Positions 19,012-28,927 of a stretch of DNA of 64,000 nt are shown here, in pieces. The notes under the pieces are model-generated. The model was not told the origin of the DNA. It ran no database searches and was given only the letters and a program-made list of their open reading frames with translations. Where the stretch lies: NCBI GenBank assembly GCA_964616405.1, contig CAZTRE010000001.1, positions 1 through 64,000 on the forward strand. Reading direction: 5' to 3'. A program made the translations under genes and the position numbers. How positions within the stretch are numbered: the stretch's first letter is position 1; the number at the start of each line of letters is the position of its first letter. The DNA is from JAEDES01 sp964616405 (lineage in GTDB: Bacteria; Bacillota_I; Bacilli_A; RF39; UBA660).

Positions 19012-21081
19012 ATGAAAAGAATAAAAAATGGATTTAATAATCTAAAAACAAAAGTAAAAAAAGGATTAAAAAAAATCAAGAATGATCATTTAATTGAAAA
19101 ATACTTTAAGGAAAATATATTATTTGTTGTTTTTGTAATAACAGGAATTATAAATGCCAGCTTATTACGTAGTTTCTGTATGCCTACTCTTGATAGCATC
19201 TTTTCAATCCAAGCTATTTTAGCAGATACAGCAATAGTAGTTGTTATTGGTTCATTAGGCTACTTAGTAAAACCTAAGCATCGTTTTGTATATTATATTT
19301 CTTTTAATATATTATTAACAGCTATTTGTACGATAAATTCTGTATATTACACATATTATACATCATTTGCATCCCTTTCAATGTTATCATTAACACAATA
19401 TGTTGGTGAAGTAGGAGATGCTGTAACAGAAAATGTTATTCAATTAAAAGATTTAATTTTTATTATTTCTCCAATTATTATGTTTATTTTGAATCATAAG
19501 TTAAAAAAGAAAAATTATTATAAAAGAATTGAGGTTCGTTCTGAACGTAAGAAAAAATGTTTAGGTACTTTAATAACCGGTATCTGTATTGCCGGAATAT
19601 TTGCCCTAACTCTAACCCCGACAGATGTATCAAGATTAGTTAAACAATGGAATAAAGAGTATATTGTAAAATGTTTTGGAATTTACATATATCAAGGCAA
19701 TGATGTCATTTCAACCATTCAACCAACGATCAATTCAATGTTTGGTTATGACAAAGCTCATAAATCATTCACTGAATACTTTGAAGATAAGGATGAAGTA
19801 AAAACTAATGAATATACAAATATTTTTGCAGGAAAGAATATTTTAGTAATCCATGCTGAAAGTATGCAAACAAATGCCATTGGTATGGAATTTAATGGTC
19901 AAGAAGTAACGCCAACTTTAAATAGATTATCTAAAGAGGGGATGTATTTTTCTAACTATTATTCACAAGTAAGTGTTGGAACAAGTTCAGATGCTGAATT
20001 AACATTTAATACCTCATTAATGCCTACCAAAAGTGGAACGGCATTTGTATCTTATTCCGATAGAAAATACATTAGTACACCATCACTTTTAAAAGAAAAA
20101 GGCTATTATACATTCAGTATGCATGCTAATAATGCTGATTTTTGGAACAGAAGAAACATGCATAAAAGTTTAGGTTATGATCGATTCTATAGTAAATCAG
20201 ATTATGAAATAACTGATGATAATGTTATTGGTCTTGGTTTAAGCGATAAATCATTCTTTGAACAATCAGTTGAAAAATTACAAAAAATTGATGAAAAATA
20301 TGATAAATGGTATGGTCTAATGATTATGTTATCCAATCATACTCCATTCTCCGATACCGATAAATATGGTGAATTTCCAGTTGATATAAAAGAAACTATT
20401 ACCAATGAATCAGGTCAACAAGAAGAAGTAACTTACCCTTACCTAGAAGGTACAAAATTAGGTAATTATTATAAATCATATCATTATGCCGATGAGGCTT
20501 TAGGTGAATTAGTTAATCGCTTAGATGCTGCAGGATTATTAGAAGATACAGTCTTAGTAATCTATGGAGACCATGACGCTAGAATATCACGAAAAGAATA
20601 TAATTATCAAAATAATTATGATAAAGTAAATGATGAGATGTTATCAAAAGATGATGAAACCTTTGTTGAATATGATTCTTATCAATATGAATTAGGTAGA
20701 AAAGTACCATTCATTATTTGGACAAAAGATATGAAAGGTACAAAATTAAACCAAGAAGTTAAAAATGTTATGGGTATGTATGATGCCATGCCAACCCTAG
20801 GAAATTTATTGGGTTTCTATAACCAATATGCTTTAGGTCATGATATCTTTAATATCAAAGAAAATAATATTGTAGTATTCCCTAATGGAAACTGGGTAAC
20901 AAATAAAGTTTACTATAATAGTCAAAAGGGAGAATACTTATCACTAGTAAACGAGGCTATCAGCGAAGAAGAGATAAAACAAAATAACGCTTATGCCACA
21001 ACATTACTAGATGTTTCAAATGATATAATTGTCTTTGATTTATTAAAACCAAAAGAAGATATGACTTTGGAAGAAGAATAG
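19012..21081 (+). CDS. LTA synthase family sulfatase-fold enzyme
   Basis: The protein has 689 residues. A lysine-rich cytoplasmic start is followed by about five membrane helices and an extracellular sulfatase-type domain. The LtaS family transfers glycerol-phosphate from phosphatidylglycerol to build lipoteichoic acid. ILVIHAESMQ carries the metal-binding Glu. Thr324 in VGTSSDAELTF is the expected catalytic nucleophile. VIYGDHDAR supplies the Asp-His metal ligands, and the MHANNADFWNR segment is typical. Length and layout fit LtaS, but phosphoglycerol transferase relatives cannot be excluded. The diacylglycerol kinase at 48905 would recycle the lipid product of this reaction (inference). Confidence 0.88.
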   Translation: MKRIKNGFNNLKTKVKKGLKKIKNDHLIEKYFKENILFVVFVITGIINASLLRSFCMPTLDSIFSIQAILADTAIVVVIGSLGYLVKPKHRFVYYISFNILLTAICTINSVYYTYYTSFASLSMLSLTQYVGEVGDAVTENVIQLKDLIFIISPIIMFILNHKLKKKNYYKRIEVRSERKKKCLGTLITGICIAGIFALTLTPTDVSRLVKQWNKEYIVKCFGIYIYQGNDVISTIQPTINSMFGYDKAHKSFTEYFEDKDEVKTNEYTNIFAGKNILVIHAESMQTNAIGMEFNGQEVTPTLNRLSKEGMYFSNYYSQVSVGTSSDAELTFNTSLMPTKSGTAFVSYSDRKYISTPSLLKEKGYYTFSMHANNADFWNRRNMHKSLGYDRFYSKSDYEITDDNVIGLGLSDKSFFEQSVEKLQKIDEKYDKWYGLMIMLSNHTPFSDTDKYGEFPVDIKETITNESGQQEEVTYPYLEGTKLGNYYKSYHYADEALGELVNRLDAAGLLEDTVLVIYGDHDARISRKEYNYQNNYDKVNDEMLSKDDETFVEYDSYQYELGRKVPFIIWTKDMKGTKLNQEVKNVMGMYDAMPTLGNLLGFYNQYALGHDIFNIKENNIVVFPNGNWVTNKVYYNSQKGEYLSLVNEAISEEEIKQNNAYATTLLDVSNDIIVFDLLKPKEDMTLEEE

Positions 21082-21093
21082 GAGGAAGATATT

Positions 21094-21726
21094 ATGAAAT
21101 TAAAGAAAAAACCAAAAAGGATTCTAATTGCTATTATAGCTTTTATTGCTGTTATTGCAATTGCAGCTACTACCATTATTGTAGTCAAAAAAATAACCGG
21201 TGGCGATGATGTAAAAAAAGTTGAAGTGCTAAAATCGATTGATAAGTATGGTTATCATTTAAAGGACAACAAAGATAAAAAATATAAAGCGATGTTTGAA
21301 GAACTAGAAGATATCTTAACAGCCGATGATATATCTGATGAGGAATATGTAAAAAAAATAGCCGAAATGTTCATCTATGATTTTTATTCATTAGATGACA
21401 AATCTGCCAAAACAGATATTGGCGGAGTAGAATTTGTTTTACCGGCCAGCCTAGAAAACTTTTTAGTAAATGCCGAAGATACATATTATAAGTATGTAGA
21501 GAGTAATATATACAATGAAAGAAAACAAGATTTACCAATGGTTGATACAGTAACAGTATCGAGCGCTACAGAAACAGAATATGTATATAATGCTCAGAAA
21601 TATAGTGCTTATGAGGTAAAAGTAACTTGGACATACACAGATGAAAAATTTTCAAGCTATCAAAGTGAAGCAACACTTACTTTCGTAAAAGACGATATTA
21701 AATATTACTTAGCTGAATTACAATAA
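21094..21726 (+). CDS. Membrane-anchored extracytoplasmic protein, unknown
   Basis: The protein has 210 residues, GGAGGAAG site. A basic start (KLKKKPKRI) and one membrane helix (10-31) precede an extracytoplasmic domain with helices (YKAMFEELEDILTADD) and a beta-rich end (YEVKVTWTYTDEKF). It follows the LtaS-type gene by 12 bases and ends at a terminator, so the two form an operon and it may assist LTA synthesis. No known family recognised. Confidence 0.72.
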   Translation: MKLKKKPKRILIAIIAFIAVIAIAATTIIVVKKITGGDDVKKVEVLKSIDKYGYHLKDNKDKKYKAMFEELEDILTADDISDEEYVKKIAEMFIYDFYSLDDKSAKTDIGGVEFVLPASLENFLVNAEDTYYKYVESNIYNERKQDLPMVDTVTVSSATETEYVYNAQKYSAYEVKVTWTYTDEKFSSYQSEATLTFVKDDIKYYLAELQ

Positions 21727-21746
21727 GAGACAATAGTCTCTTTTTT
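21727..21746 (+). terminator. Intrinsic terminator
   Basis: GAGAC, AATA loop, GTCTC and six T residues, directly after the stop codon. Confidence 0.85.
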
Positions 21747-21803
21747 CTTTCGAAAATACTTTCAAAGATAAAATTTTAGTGTATAATAAGAGCAGGTGAT
21801 TTT

Positions 21804-22646
21804 ATGTGGATTTTATATGTTTTTTTGTATATTATTTTGGCAGTAACTTTTACACAATTTTATAAAATTGTTACGAGAAGTTCAAAAAGTGATGGAACAT
21901 TAACTGTTTTATTACAATCCATGGCAGGAATATCTGCATTATTATTATGTCCATTTTTTAAATTTACTTTTCCAACGGATTGGAAAGTATATTTATTTTT
22001 AGGTATTGCGTGCATCTTTTATGCTATATCTGATAGGATTAATACAACGGTTAGAAGTGGAATAGAAGCATCAACATTTAGCATTATTAAACAACTATCA
22101 ACAGTTTTTATGATCCTAGCAGGTTTATTATTTTTTAAGGAGCCATTTGTATTAAAAAAAATAATTGGTGCAGCTTTAATAATTTTCAGTAATATACTAA
22201 TATTTTATAAAAAAGGGAAACAAAAACTTGATAAATATGTTCTTCTAGGAATACTTTCAAATATTGCCTTCTCAATTGCTTTGTTTTTAGATGTTAATAT
22301 ATCAGATAACTTTAATTTGGCATTCTACGTTGCCTTAACATTATTAATACCAGCTCTATTTATCACAATAGCAGAGAAGATTAAACTTTCAAATATTAAA
22401 CAAGAATTTATTAATGGTAACAAAAAAGCGATTATAATAACAAGTGTATGTTGGGGTACAATGATTGTAGCTCAGTTAAGAGCGTATCAGTTAGGTGCTG
22501 TTACAACAGTTGCACCACTTTGCGCATTAACAGTAATTGGTAATGTAATAGTAGGGTATATTTTCTTGAAAGAACGTGATGGTTTACTCAAAAAATTATT
22601 TGCCGCAATTCTTATTATCATTAGTATTTTGTTGATAAAGCTATAA
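21804..22646 (+). CDS. EamA/DMT-superfamily transporter
   Basis: The protein has 280 residues with ten predicted membrane segments arranged as two five-helix halves, the EamA pattern (FSIIKQLSTVFMILAGLLFFKEPF in the first half, TVIGNVIVGYIFLKERD in the second). The family exports or imports metabolites, amino acids or drugs; the substrate cannot be told. It appears to be a single-gene unit between terminators. Confidence 0.85.
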   Translation: MWILYVFLYIILAVTFTQFYKIVTRSSKSDGTLTVLLQSMAGISALLLCPFFKFTFPTDWKVYLFLGIACIFYAISDRINTTVRSGIEASTFSIIKQLSTVFMILAGLLFFKEPFVLKKIIGAALIIFSNILIFYKKGKQKLDKYVLLGILSNIAFSIALFLDVNISDNFNLAFYVALTLLIPALFITIAEKIKLSNIKQEFINGNKKAIIITSVCWGTMIVAQLRAYQLGAVTTVAPLCALTVIGNVIVGYIFLKERDGLLKKLFAAILIIISILLIKL

Positions 22647-22675
22647 AGGCAATTGAAAATTTATATTTTATGTAC

Positions 22676-22706
22676 AAAAAAAAGATGTTTTATACATCTT
22701 TTTTTT
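22676..22706. terminator. Bidirectional terminator
   Basis: The stem pairs A-rich sequence ending GATGT (to 22688) with ACATC plus a T-run (from 22694). It ends the transporter gene on the plus strand and overlaps the LCP gene stop at 22690-22692 on the minus strand. Confidence 0.8.
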
Positions 22707-24696
22707 CGTCTTCAGGATTACTAGGTTTATTTTCTTCTGGTGGAGTAGTTTCTTCCGGTTTATCTGGTTTATTATTACCAGAATTTTCTTTGTCATCCTC
22801 TTTATCCGTATCGTTATCTTTATCATCTTCCTTGTCATCATCCTTATCAGTTTTACTACTAGAAAGAGTAAGAACTAATGAGCCATTTATTTTATCTATT
22901 CTCTTATTAGCAGGATAACTTTGTTCAACAACTACACCGCCATCTCCAACAAACTTAACCGAAATACCAAGACCAGCGGCTTTATTTGTTGCGGCAGCTT
23001 CGCTTAATCCAATAAAGCTTGGAAGTAAACTAAATGTACCAGCACCGCCTCTATAAGGACCTTTACCAATTACTTCTTTTTCATATGGTGTATTTACTGA
23101 GAAGTTAAATGATTTAATAGCCTTATGTTCAACTAATTCTAAGTTTTCTTTCATAGCTTGAACTACATCTTTTTTACTATTTGAATTAGGTACATAATTA
23201 TATAATGTCATTCTCATACGTTCATCATATATCATTTGACTATTTCCGTATAAATATAATTGTTGAATATTTATTAATTCAGCTTCATCTGAACTTAAGC
23301 TTTTCTTTATAATATCCTTACCAACATTATAAAATTCTAATATTTGTTTTGTTGTAAGATTGGTATCTAAACTATTTGAAATGGTATCAAGAATTTGTGT
23401 AAATTGAGTAACTTTGTTAATACCTTTCATTTTATCAATTAAGGCCATAACAATTTCTTGTTGATGTTGAGCTCTACCAAAATCTCCATTTACTAAAGCT
23501 TTTCTATTTCTAGCAAATACCAAAGCCTCTTCACCATTAAGTGTTTGTCGACCTGGATTTATACAAACCGTTGTATATCGGCTTGAATCATCAGTACATA
23601 ACCTTTTTGGAACATCAACTTCAACACCACCAACGGCATCTACTAATTTAACAAGACCCTTGAAATTAATTTTCGCATAATAATCAATCGTAATACCAAA
23701 GTAATTTTGAATAGTATTAATCATACAATCATTACCATAGCCAGCAGCGTGAGTAATTTTATTTTCATCTTTATTTGGCCAACATGCAATTGGAACATAA
23801 CTATCACGTGGAATAGAAATCATTGTTGCATTTAAAGTCTTAGGATTGAATGTTACTAAAATCAATGTATCACCATTAGCAACAGCATTCTTTGATAACA
23901 CTTCATCTGTAGAATCAATTCCCATTAATAGGATGGTAAATGGTTCAGTAACAGATTTATTAACAGATGATGTTTCAAAAGTAGAAGCATCAGTTTTTTT
24001 CATCTCTTTTTCTTTTGAAATAATAACTTTTGTATCAGTAGCAATATCCTCATATCCAGTAATACCAGAATACATATCAGCATAACTACTAGAAATAAAT
24101 ATTGCATCCAACTCCCCAGCATACATATCTACAAGCATAGAGGAATAATTATCATATAAAGTAATTATATTAGAATCATTTAATTTATTAGCTTTAATTA
24201 TTTCCTGAGGAATAATGTATCCCTCTGGATTTTTTTTATCCTCTAATATACCAATTTCATAATCTTTAATATCTTTTATTGTTTTAGCAGGATCATCAGC
24301 CATAGTAAGTAAACTTGATGAATATATAACTAAATCCTTATTAATATTGTCTAACTTACTATATAAATAATTAACAACTATTGATACTGCAAAACATGCG
24401 ATTATATAGAAAATAGTAAATATTGTAAATCCCACGTGTCTTTTCTTTTGTTTACTTTTATTTTTTTTAGGCCTTCTCATTAATCGTAATTTTAAAATTA
24501 AAATTAGATCTATAAAAACCAATATACCAATTACTATATATCTAATCAATGTCTCAACTGATGCAAGTAAGCTTAATACATATATTAAATATCCACTAGA
24601 CGCGATCGCTAAAATTACTAAAATTAATAGGGCAATAAATCCTATAGATTTCTTCGGTTTTTCCATCTGTTCATTATCTTCTTTTTTCTTACGCAT
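22690..24696 (-). CDS. LytR-CpsA-Psr (LCP) family protein with SBP-like and PASTA domains
   Basis: The protein has 668 residues. Three N-terminal membrane helices lie at about 17-110. A segment at about 125-230 (YEIGILEDKKNPEGYII ... GELDAIFISSS) looks like part of a periplasmic-binding fold. The LCP core follows: FTILLMGID, TLILVTFNP, the SIPRDSYVPI Arg motif, HAAGYG and ALVFARNRK. LCP enzymes ligate polyprenyl-linked glycopolymers to peptidoglycan. A PASTA-like domain (LPSFIGLSEAAATNKAAGLGI) precedes a tail of about 50 acidic, lysine- and proline-rich residues. It could attach the polymer made by the locus at 34-49 kb. The additions to the LCP core are unusual. Confidence 0.92.
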   Translation of the reverse strand: MRKKKEDNEQMEKPKKSIGFIALLILVILAIASSGYLIYVLSLLASVETLIRYIVIGILVFIDLILILKLRLMRRPKKNKSKQKKRHVGFTIFTIFYIIACFAVSIVVNYLYSKLDNINKDLVIYSSSLLTMADDPAKTIKDIKDYEIGILEDKKNPEGYIIPQEIIKANKLNDSNIITLYDNYSSMLVDMYAGELDAIFISSSYADMYSGITGYEDIATDTKVIISKEKEMKKTDASTFETSSVNKSVTEPFTILLMGIDSTDEVLSKNAVANGDTLILVTFNPKTLNATMISIPRDSYVPIACWPNKDENKITHAAGYGNDCMINTIQNYFGITIDYYAKINFKGLVKLVDAVGGVEVDVPKRLCTDDSSRYTTVCINPGRQTLNGEEALVFARNRKALVNGDFGRAQHQQEIVMALIDKMKGINKVTQFTQILDTISNSLDTNLTTKQILEFYNVGKDIIKKSLSSDEAELINIQQLYLYGNSQMIYDERMRMTLYNYVPNSNSKKDVVQAMKENLELVEHKAIKSFNFSVNTPYEKEVIGKGPYRGGAGTFSLLPSFIGLSEAAATNKAAGLGISVKFVGDGGVVVEQSYPANKRIDKINGSLVLTLSSSKTDKDDDKEDDKDNDTDKEDDKENSGNNKPDKPEETTPPEENKPSNPEDEKKDV

Positions 24697-24910
24697 AAAC
24701 CATCACTCCAATCTTTAAAACCTATAATAAATTATACTTAATTTAACTGAATTTTTCAAGGCTCCTGTAAAAGAAAAAACATTTTTCAAGTAGGTTGTAA
24801 AATAGTGTAAAATATTTCGAAATAACCCAAAAAAATTATATACTACAAAAAAACAATGTCGTTTTTTGTTATAATATTATATAAGGAATATGATGGAGGT
24901 GTATACATAT

Positions 24911-27900
24911 ATGAAAAAGAAAACTATATTTTTTCTAGTTTTATTATTCACAGCATGTTTAAATATAAAAGAAACATACGCCTATTCATCAAATGATTAT
25001 GTTAACAGACAACTATGTGGCAATTTTGAAGTTGCAGAAGCGAAAGCTGATGGAACTCTAGAACAAAAAAGTTGCCATGCCAATTTTGATCAAGCAACTG
25101 TTGCTATGCATGCAGATGGTCGTGATAATTTAGTTGTTTTAGGTGGCACCCCTGGAAATGTTAAGATTTTTGATGCCACAACGGCATTAGTTGATTTTAC
25201 TCCGCAATCAGGACGTATCTATATGTATGATGATATAGAATTAAAAAGTGAGCATTCATATATGTCTGGCTCACCAACCTATGGTGCGGTTGATGGTGCT
25301 TTCCTAGGAACTGGTTATTCTCAATCAGTTAATACTTTTACTTATCATGTAAAAGTTGGTGGTTTTGATGGTTGGGTCAGAGCTGGTTACATAGAAATTG
25401 TTCCATTGATTTGGGTTAAATCAACAAGTACGTATTCAGTAACTAATGAAAGTATTAGACATAATTATGTAACAAAGATTCAAGAGACAGCTACCACTAA
25501 TGGAGGAAATACAATTGGTCCTAAGCCTAGTATGTTAGCAGTAGGTGACTACTATAGTTATGATGGTCATTTCTTCTACAAAAACTTAGAGGTAATGTTA
25601 AAGGACTATTTGGCAAACAATACTAATAACTCTGTAAATAAGGATAAACCATACTATAATTATTATCAGTTTTTACCAAGTCATACTAAAACTACTTATT
25701 CTAGTATTAACATTGATGAATATATTAGAAATAACTTAGGATATAAACGTGATGTTTTTGGAACTACTGCTTTAAAAAAAGATGATATAAATCCATCTCG
25801 TTTATACGGAAAAGGAACATTCTTCTATAATGCTCAAGAAGTATATGGAACTAATGCTTTATTTGCTTTAGGTGTTAGTAGAAATGAAACAGGTAACGGA
25901 AGAAGTAACTTAGCCATAAATAAAAATAATGGTTTTGGATTAAATGCCGTTGATTCTAGTCCAACTGAATCAGCCAATTGGTATGCAGCATTCTCATCTA
26001 GTATTTTAGGATTTGCTAATAAGTGGGTAACTTATGGCTATTCTAAGCCAACTGATTGGCGTTACTATGGAGGCCAAACCGGAAATAAAAATGTTGGTTT
26101 TAATGTAAAGTATGCATCAGATGTCTTCTGGTCAGAAAAAATGGCTGCCAATTATTATTCGATCGATAAGGCCTTATCTTTACAAGATTACAATTTTTAT
26201 CAATTAGGAATTACAACGACTTCTTTCCCAGCAAGACTTGGACCTTCAACAGCTACTAAGGCCGTTTACAATTATAAAACTTCAGAAAATGCAGTTGTAA
26301 TTGTTGACGAAGTAGAAGGAACATCAGTAAATGGTAATACTAAATGGTATAAAGTTGTCAGTGATTTAAATATCGATGCAAGTGGTAACGCCATAACTTC
26401 AGGTCCATATAACTGGAATGGTTATGTTTATGTGCCTGCTGCTTATATTATGAAAATCAATGAAGGTGAGAATGGTTACATTTCACCAAATGATGTAACT
26501 CCATATCAAGATAAGGATTATACCTATGATATATATACTAATACAGAAACTATGAAACTTGCTCCTAAAGTAGCAATTTCTACAAAAGAGACAATGTATT
26601 ATTATGATCCTACACTTTTAAGTGCCAAAGGACAAACACTATTAAAAAATAGATATGTTATGGTTTTCACAACTGCCTATAATAAAGATAAACAACCAGT
26701 TGCTTATTTAGTAACATCGGATTATAAATATGATCAAAAACACTGGGTAAGCGCAGATTCTATTAAGTTTGTATCAAGTAAATACGGTCAAGCTAGTGTT
26801 ACTGTACCAAATACAAATACCTATACAATTATTAATCCTACCACGGTTGATTCGCTATCAACACATTTCAGTGGATTATATCATTATAATTATGTACCAA
26901 TTTTAGAAGAAAAAAATGTAGATGGTTACTTATGGTATCGAGTACCAGTAGATTTAAGTGGTACAACATTAGAGTTTGGTTGGACACTTGCATCAGCAGA
27001 AAATGTTAAGATAGATGTTTATGAATATAAAACAAGTAATCAAGAACCAAGTATCTATGCCGAAGACAAGATCTTTATCCAAGGAACAACATTTGATCCT
27101 AGAAAGAATGTAAGTGCTTATGATAATGAAGATGGCGACATTACTAATAAAATAAAAGTTATCTATAACAATGTTAAAGAAAATGAACCTGGAATATACC
27201 AGGTTACATATGAAGTAACCGATGCGCATAATGCTACAGTTACTAAGACAATAACAATAACAGTCATTAAGGATGAAGAACCGGTAATTACTGCCTCTGA
27301 CATTACAATGCGTCTAGGTGAAGAAAAACCAAACCTATTAGAAAATGTTACTGCTACAGATAAAGAAGATGGTGATATTAAAGAAATTACTGTTGATGAT
27401 TCAAAAGTAGACTATAATAAACCAGGTGCTTATCCAGTAGTTTATAAAGTAAAAGATTCATCTAATCATGAAGTAGAAAAGATAGTTACTTTAACAATTT
27501 TAGATAAAGCTCCACCAGTAATTAATGCAACTGATAAAACAATCACAGTTGATTCTTTATTCAATGAATTATTAGGAGTAACAGCTAAAGATTATGAAGG
27601 TAATGATATTACTAAAGATATTAAAGTAATCAAAAACAATGTAGATACTTCTAAAATAGGCACTTATGAAGTAACTTACGAAGTAATCGACAAAAACAAC
27701 AAGACAACAACTAAAACAATCAAAGTAACCGTTACAGATAAGGAAGAAAGAGAAGGTACTTTCTATTTCGATTATCTTGATAAAATAAATAACGAATTAA
27801 AAATGAGAGGTTATTTAACAATTAATGGAATGAACAATACCCTAAACGAAAATATCTCTTATAAAGTAATATTTACAGATACAAAAGATAAGACAAAAGT

Positions 27901-28678
27901 ATATGAGCAAAAGGCAACTAGAATTATGAATTTAACAGGTATTGATAGACCAATATTCTCACCAGACGGAAAAACATATACCCATGCTTGGTTCGAGATA
28001 ATTATTGATATAGACACACTTCCACTTGGAAATTATACAATGGAAGTTCAAGCAGAAAGTGATAAATATTTCTCAAAATCCCTAGTAAATAATAAGTTAT
28101 ACAAAACAGAAATAACCGGATTTACTGGTAAAAATCATAGTGTTAATATTAAAAATAATTATAGTAATAGAACTAGTGCTGTAACACTTTACATAAGAGA
28201 AAAACAAACACCTGTAAAAACGGTAGGCAGTTACTACAATCAATATGATGTCTGGAGAACATTAGAGTTTGAAAATAATAAATTACATCTAATGGGAGCT
28301 ACTTATTCATATGGAATGGATTTATCAAAAAATAAATCAGTAACAAGAAAAATAGTCTTTGAAAACAAAGAAACATACAAGACTTATACATTTGATTTAG
28401 GAAGTGTTACAGATGGATTATATACAGTAGCATTACCAGTATCTGATAATTTAGATAAGACAAGAGCTTGGTATAATTCAATAATAGATATTAGTTCTCT
28501 CCCAAAAGGAGATTATAAAATATATATTACAACTTATTCAAATATAACAGATTATTCTGAATTTACAGATAACCTTGGTAGAAGTCTAACAAATAAAAAG
28601 GCAACTATTAATGGTAAAAACTATCAGTTTAATCTAAATATTAATGAGGGTAACTCAATTGAATTAAAGGTGGCATAA
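24911..28678 (+). CDS. Secreted glucosaminidase-type peptidoglycan hydrolase with DUF5011 repeats
   Basis: The protein has 1255 residues from the ATG at 24911, behind GGAGGTG; an upstream ATG at 24890 precedes that site and is unlikely. A signal peptide ends near TYAYS. SH3-like regions flank a Glucosaminidase (LytD/GH73-like) domain at about 310-420 (LFALGVSRNETGNG, the acidic start; INKNNGFGLNAVD). Three DUF5011/cadherin-like domains at about 715-950 repeat the pattern NEDGDITNKI...GIYQVTYEVTDAHN. The C-terminal 300 residues are beta-rich and unassigned. It has no sorting signal. It probably cleaves GlcNAc-MurNAc bonds during wall turnover. TATAAT at 24870-24875 is a likely -10. Confidence 0.88.
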   Translation: MKKKTIFFLVLLFTACLNIKETYAYSSNDYVNRQLCGNFEVAEAKADGTLEQKSCHANFDQATVAMHADGRDNLVVLGGTPGNVKIFDATTALVDFTPQSGRIYMYDDIELKSEHSYMSGSPTYGAVDGAFLGTGYSQSVNTFTYHVKVGGFDGWVRAGYIEIVPLIWVKSTSTYSVTNESIRHNYVTKIQETATTNGGNTIGPKPSMLAVGDYYSYDGHFFYKNLEVMLKDYLANNTNNSVNKDKPYYNYYQFLPSHTKTTYSSINIDEYIRNNLGYKRDVFGTTALKKDDINPSRLYGKGTFFYNAQEVYGTNALFALGVSRNETGNGRSNLAINKNNGFGLNAVDSSPTESANWYAAFSSSILGFANKWVTYGYSKPTDWRYYGGQTGNKNVGFNVKYASDVFWSEKMAANYYSIDKALSLQDYNFYQLGITTTSFPARLGPSTATKAVYNYKTSENAVVIVDEVEGTSVNGNTKWYKVVSDLNIDASGNAITSGPYNWNGYVYVPAAYIMKINEGENGYISPNDVTPYQDKDYTYDIYTNTETMKLAPKVAISTKETMYYYDPTLLSAKGQTLLKNRYVMVFTTAYNKDKQPVAYLVTSDYKYDQKHWVSADSIKFVSSKYGQASVTVPNTNTYTIINPTTVDSLSTHFSGLYHYNYVPILEEKNVDGYLWYRVPVDLSGTTLEFGWTLASAENVKIDVYEYKTSNQEPSIYAEDKIFIQGTTFDPRKNVSAYDNEDGDITNKIKVIYNNVKENEPGIYQVTYEVTDAHNATVTKTITITVIKDEEPVITASDITMRLGEEKPNLLENVTATDKEDGDIKEITVDDSKVDYNKPGAYPVVYKVKDSSNHEVEKIVTLTILDKAPPVINATDKTITVDSLFNELLGVTAKDYEGNDITKDIKVIKNNVDTSKIGTYEVTYEVIDKNNKTTTKTIKVTVTDKEEREGTFYFDYLDKINNELKMRGYLTINGMNNTLNENISYKVIFTDTKDKTKVYEQKATRIMNLTGIDRPIFSPDGKTYTHAWFEIIIDIDTLPLGNYTMEVQAESDKYFSKSLVNNKLYKTEITGFTGKNHSVNIKNNYSNRTSAVTLYIREKQTPVKTVGSYYNQYDVWRTLEFENNKLHLMGATYSYGMDLSKNKSVTRKIVFENKETYKTYTFDLGSVTDGLYTVALPVSDNLDKTRAWYNSIIDISSLPKGDYKIYITTYSNITDYSEFTDNLGRSLTNKKATINGKNYQFNLNINEGNSIELKVA

Positions 28679-28693
28679 GCCATCTTTTGGTTT
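28666..28693 (+). terminator. Stem-loop over the stop codon, probable terminator
   Basis: AAAGGTGGC (28666-28674) pairs with GCCATCTTT (28679-28687) around an ATAA loop containing part of the stop; only a short T-rich tail follows. Confidence 0.55.
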
Positions 28694-28721
28694 ATATATT
28701 AGGTAGAATTATTTGAAATAC

Positions 28722-28749
28722 TTGACAAATTGTAAAAAATATGTAAAAT
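28722..28749 (+). promoter_or_regulatory. Promoter of the tandem leader and ABC-2 operon
   Basis: TTGACA at 28722-28727, a 16-base spacer and TAAAAT at 28744-28749. Transcription would start near 28756, exactly at the first base pairs of leader RNA 1. Confidence 0.7.
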
Positions 28750-28756
28750 ATATGTA

Positions 28757-28855
28757 CGTGAGGAGATATAAACATCATGTGAGCTATCTCGGGGTAAAAC
28801 CTACACAGTTATTAAAGTAATTGGAGTCACGAACATATTTCGTTCGTGGCTTTTT
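28757..28855 (+). promoter_or_regulatory. Riboswitch-like leader, copy 1, with terminator
   Basis: Predicted aptamer: P1 pairs CGTGA (28757-28761) with TCACG (28827-28831). P2 pairs GAGATA (28763-28768) with TATCTC (28785-28790) around a loop ending GAGC. P3 is a small GGG/CCT hairpin (28791-28802), followed by CTACAC. A fourth hairpin (AGTTATT/AGTAATT type) leads to GGAGTCAC. The terminator pairs CACGAAC (28828-28834) with GTTCGTG (28842-28848) before TTTTT, using the same bases as the 3' strand of P1. Folding of P1 would therefore prevent termination. The same sequence marks recur in copy 2. Class not recognised. The 460 bases between genes at 28679-29138 hold only this pair and their promoter. 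Confidence 0.7.
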
Positions 28856-28927
28856 GTATGTTCTACACGAATGAAATAATATAACTATAAGCTATATCGA
28901 AACAGGAATTATTTTAGTAATAATATT

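Noticed and set aside
22670..22918. An 82-residue Ser/Leu-rich frame on the plus strand opposite the LCP gene end
   Set aside because: It is the antisense of the acidic Asp/Lys/Glu tail of the LCP protein and begins inside the bidirectional terminator.
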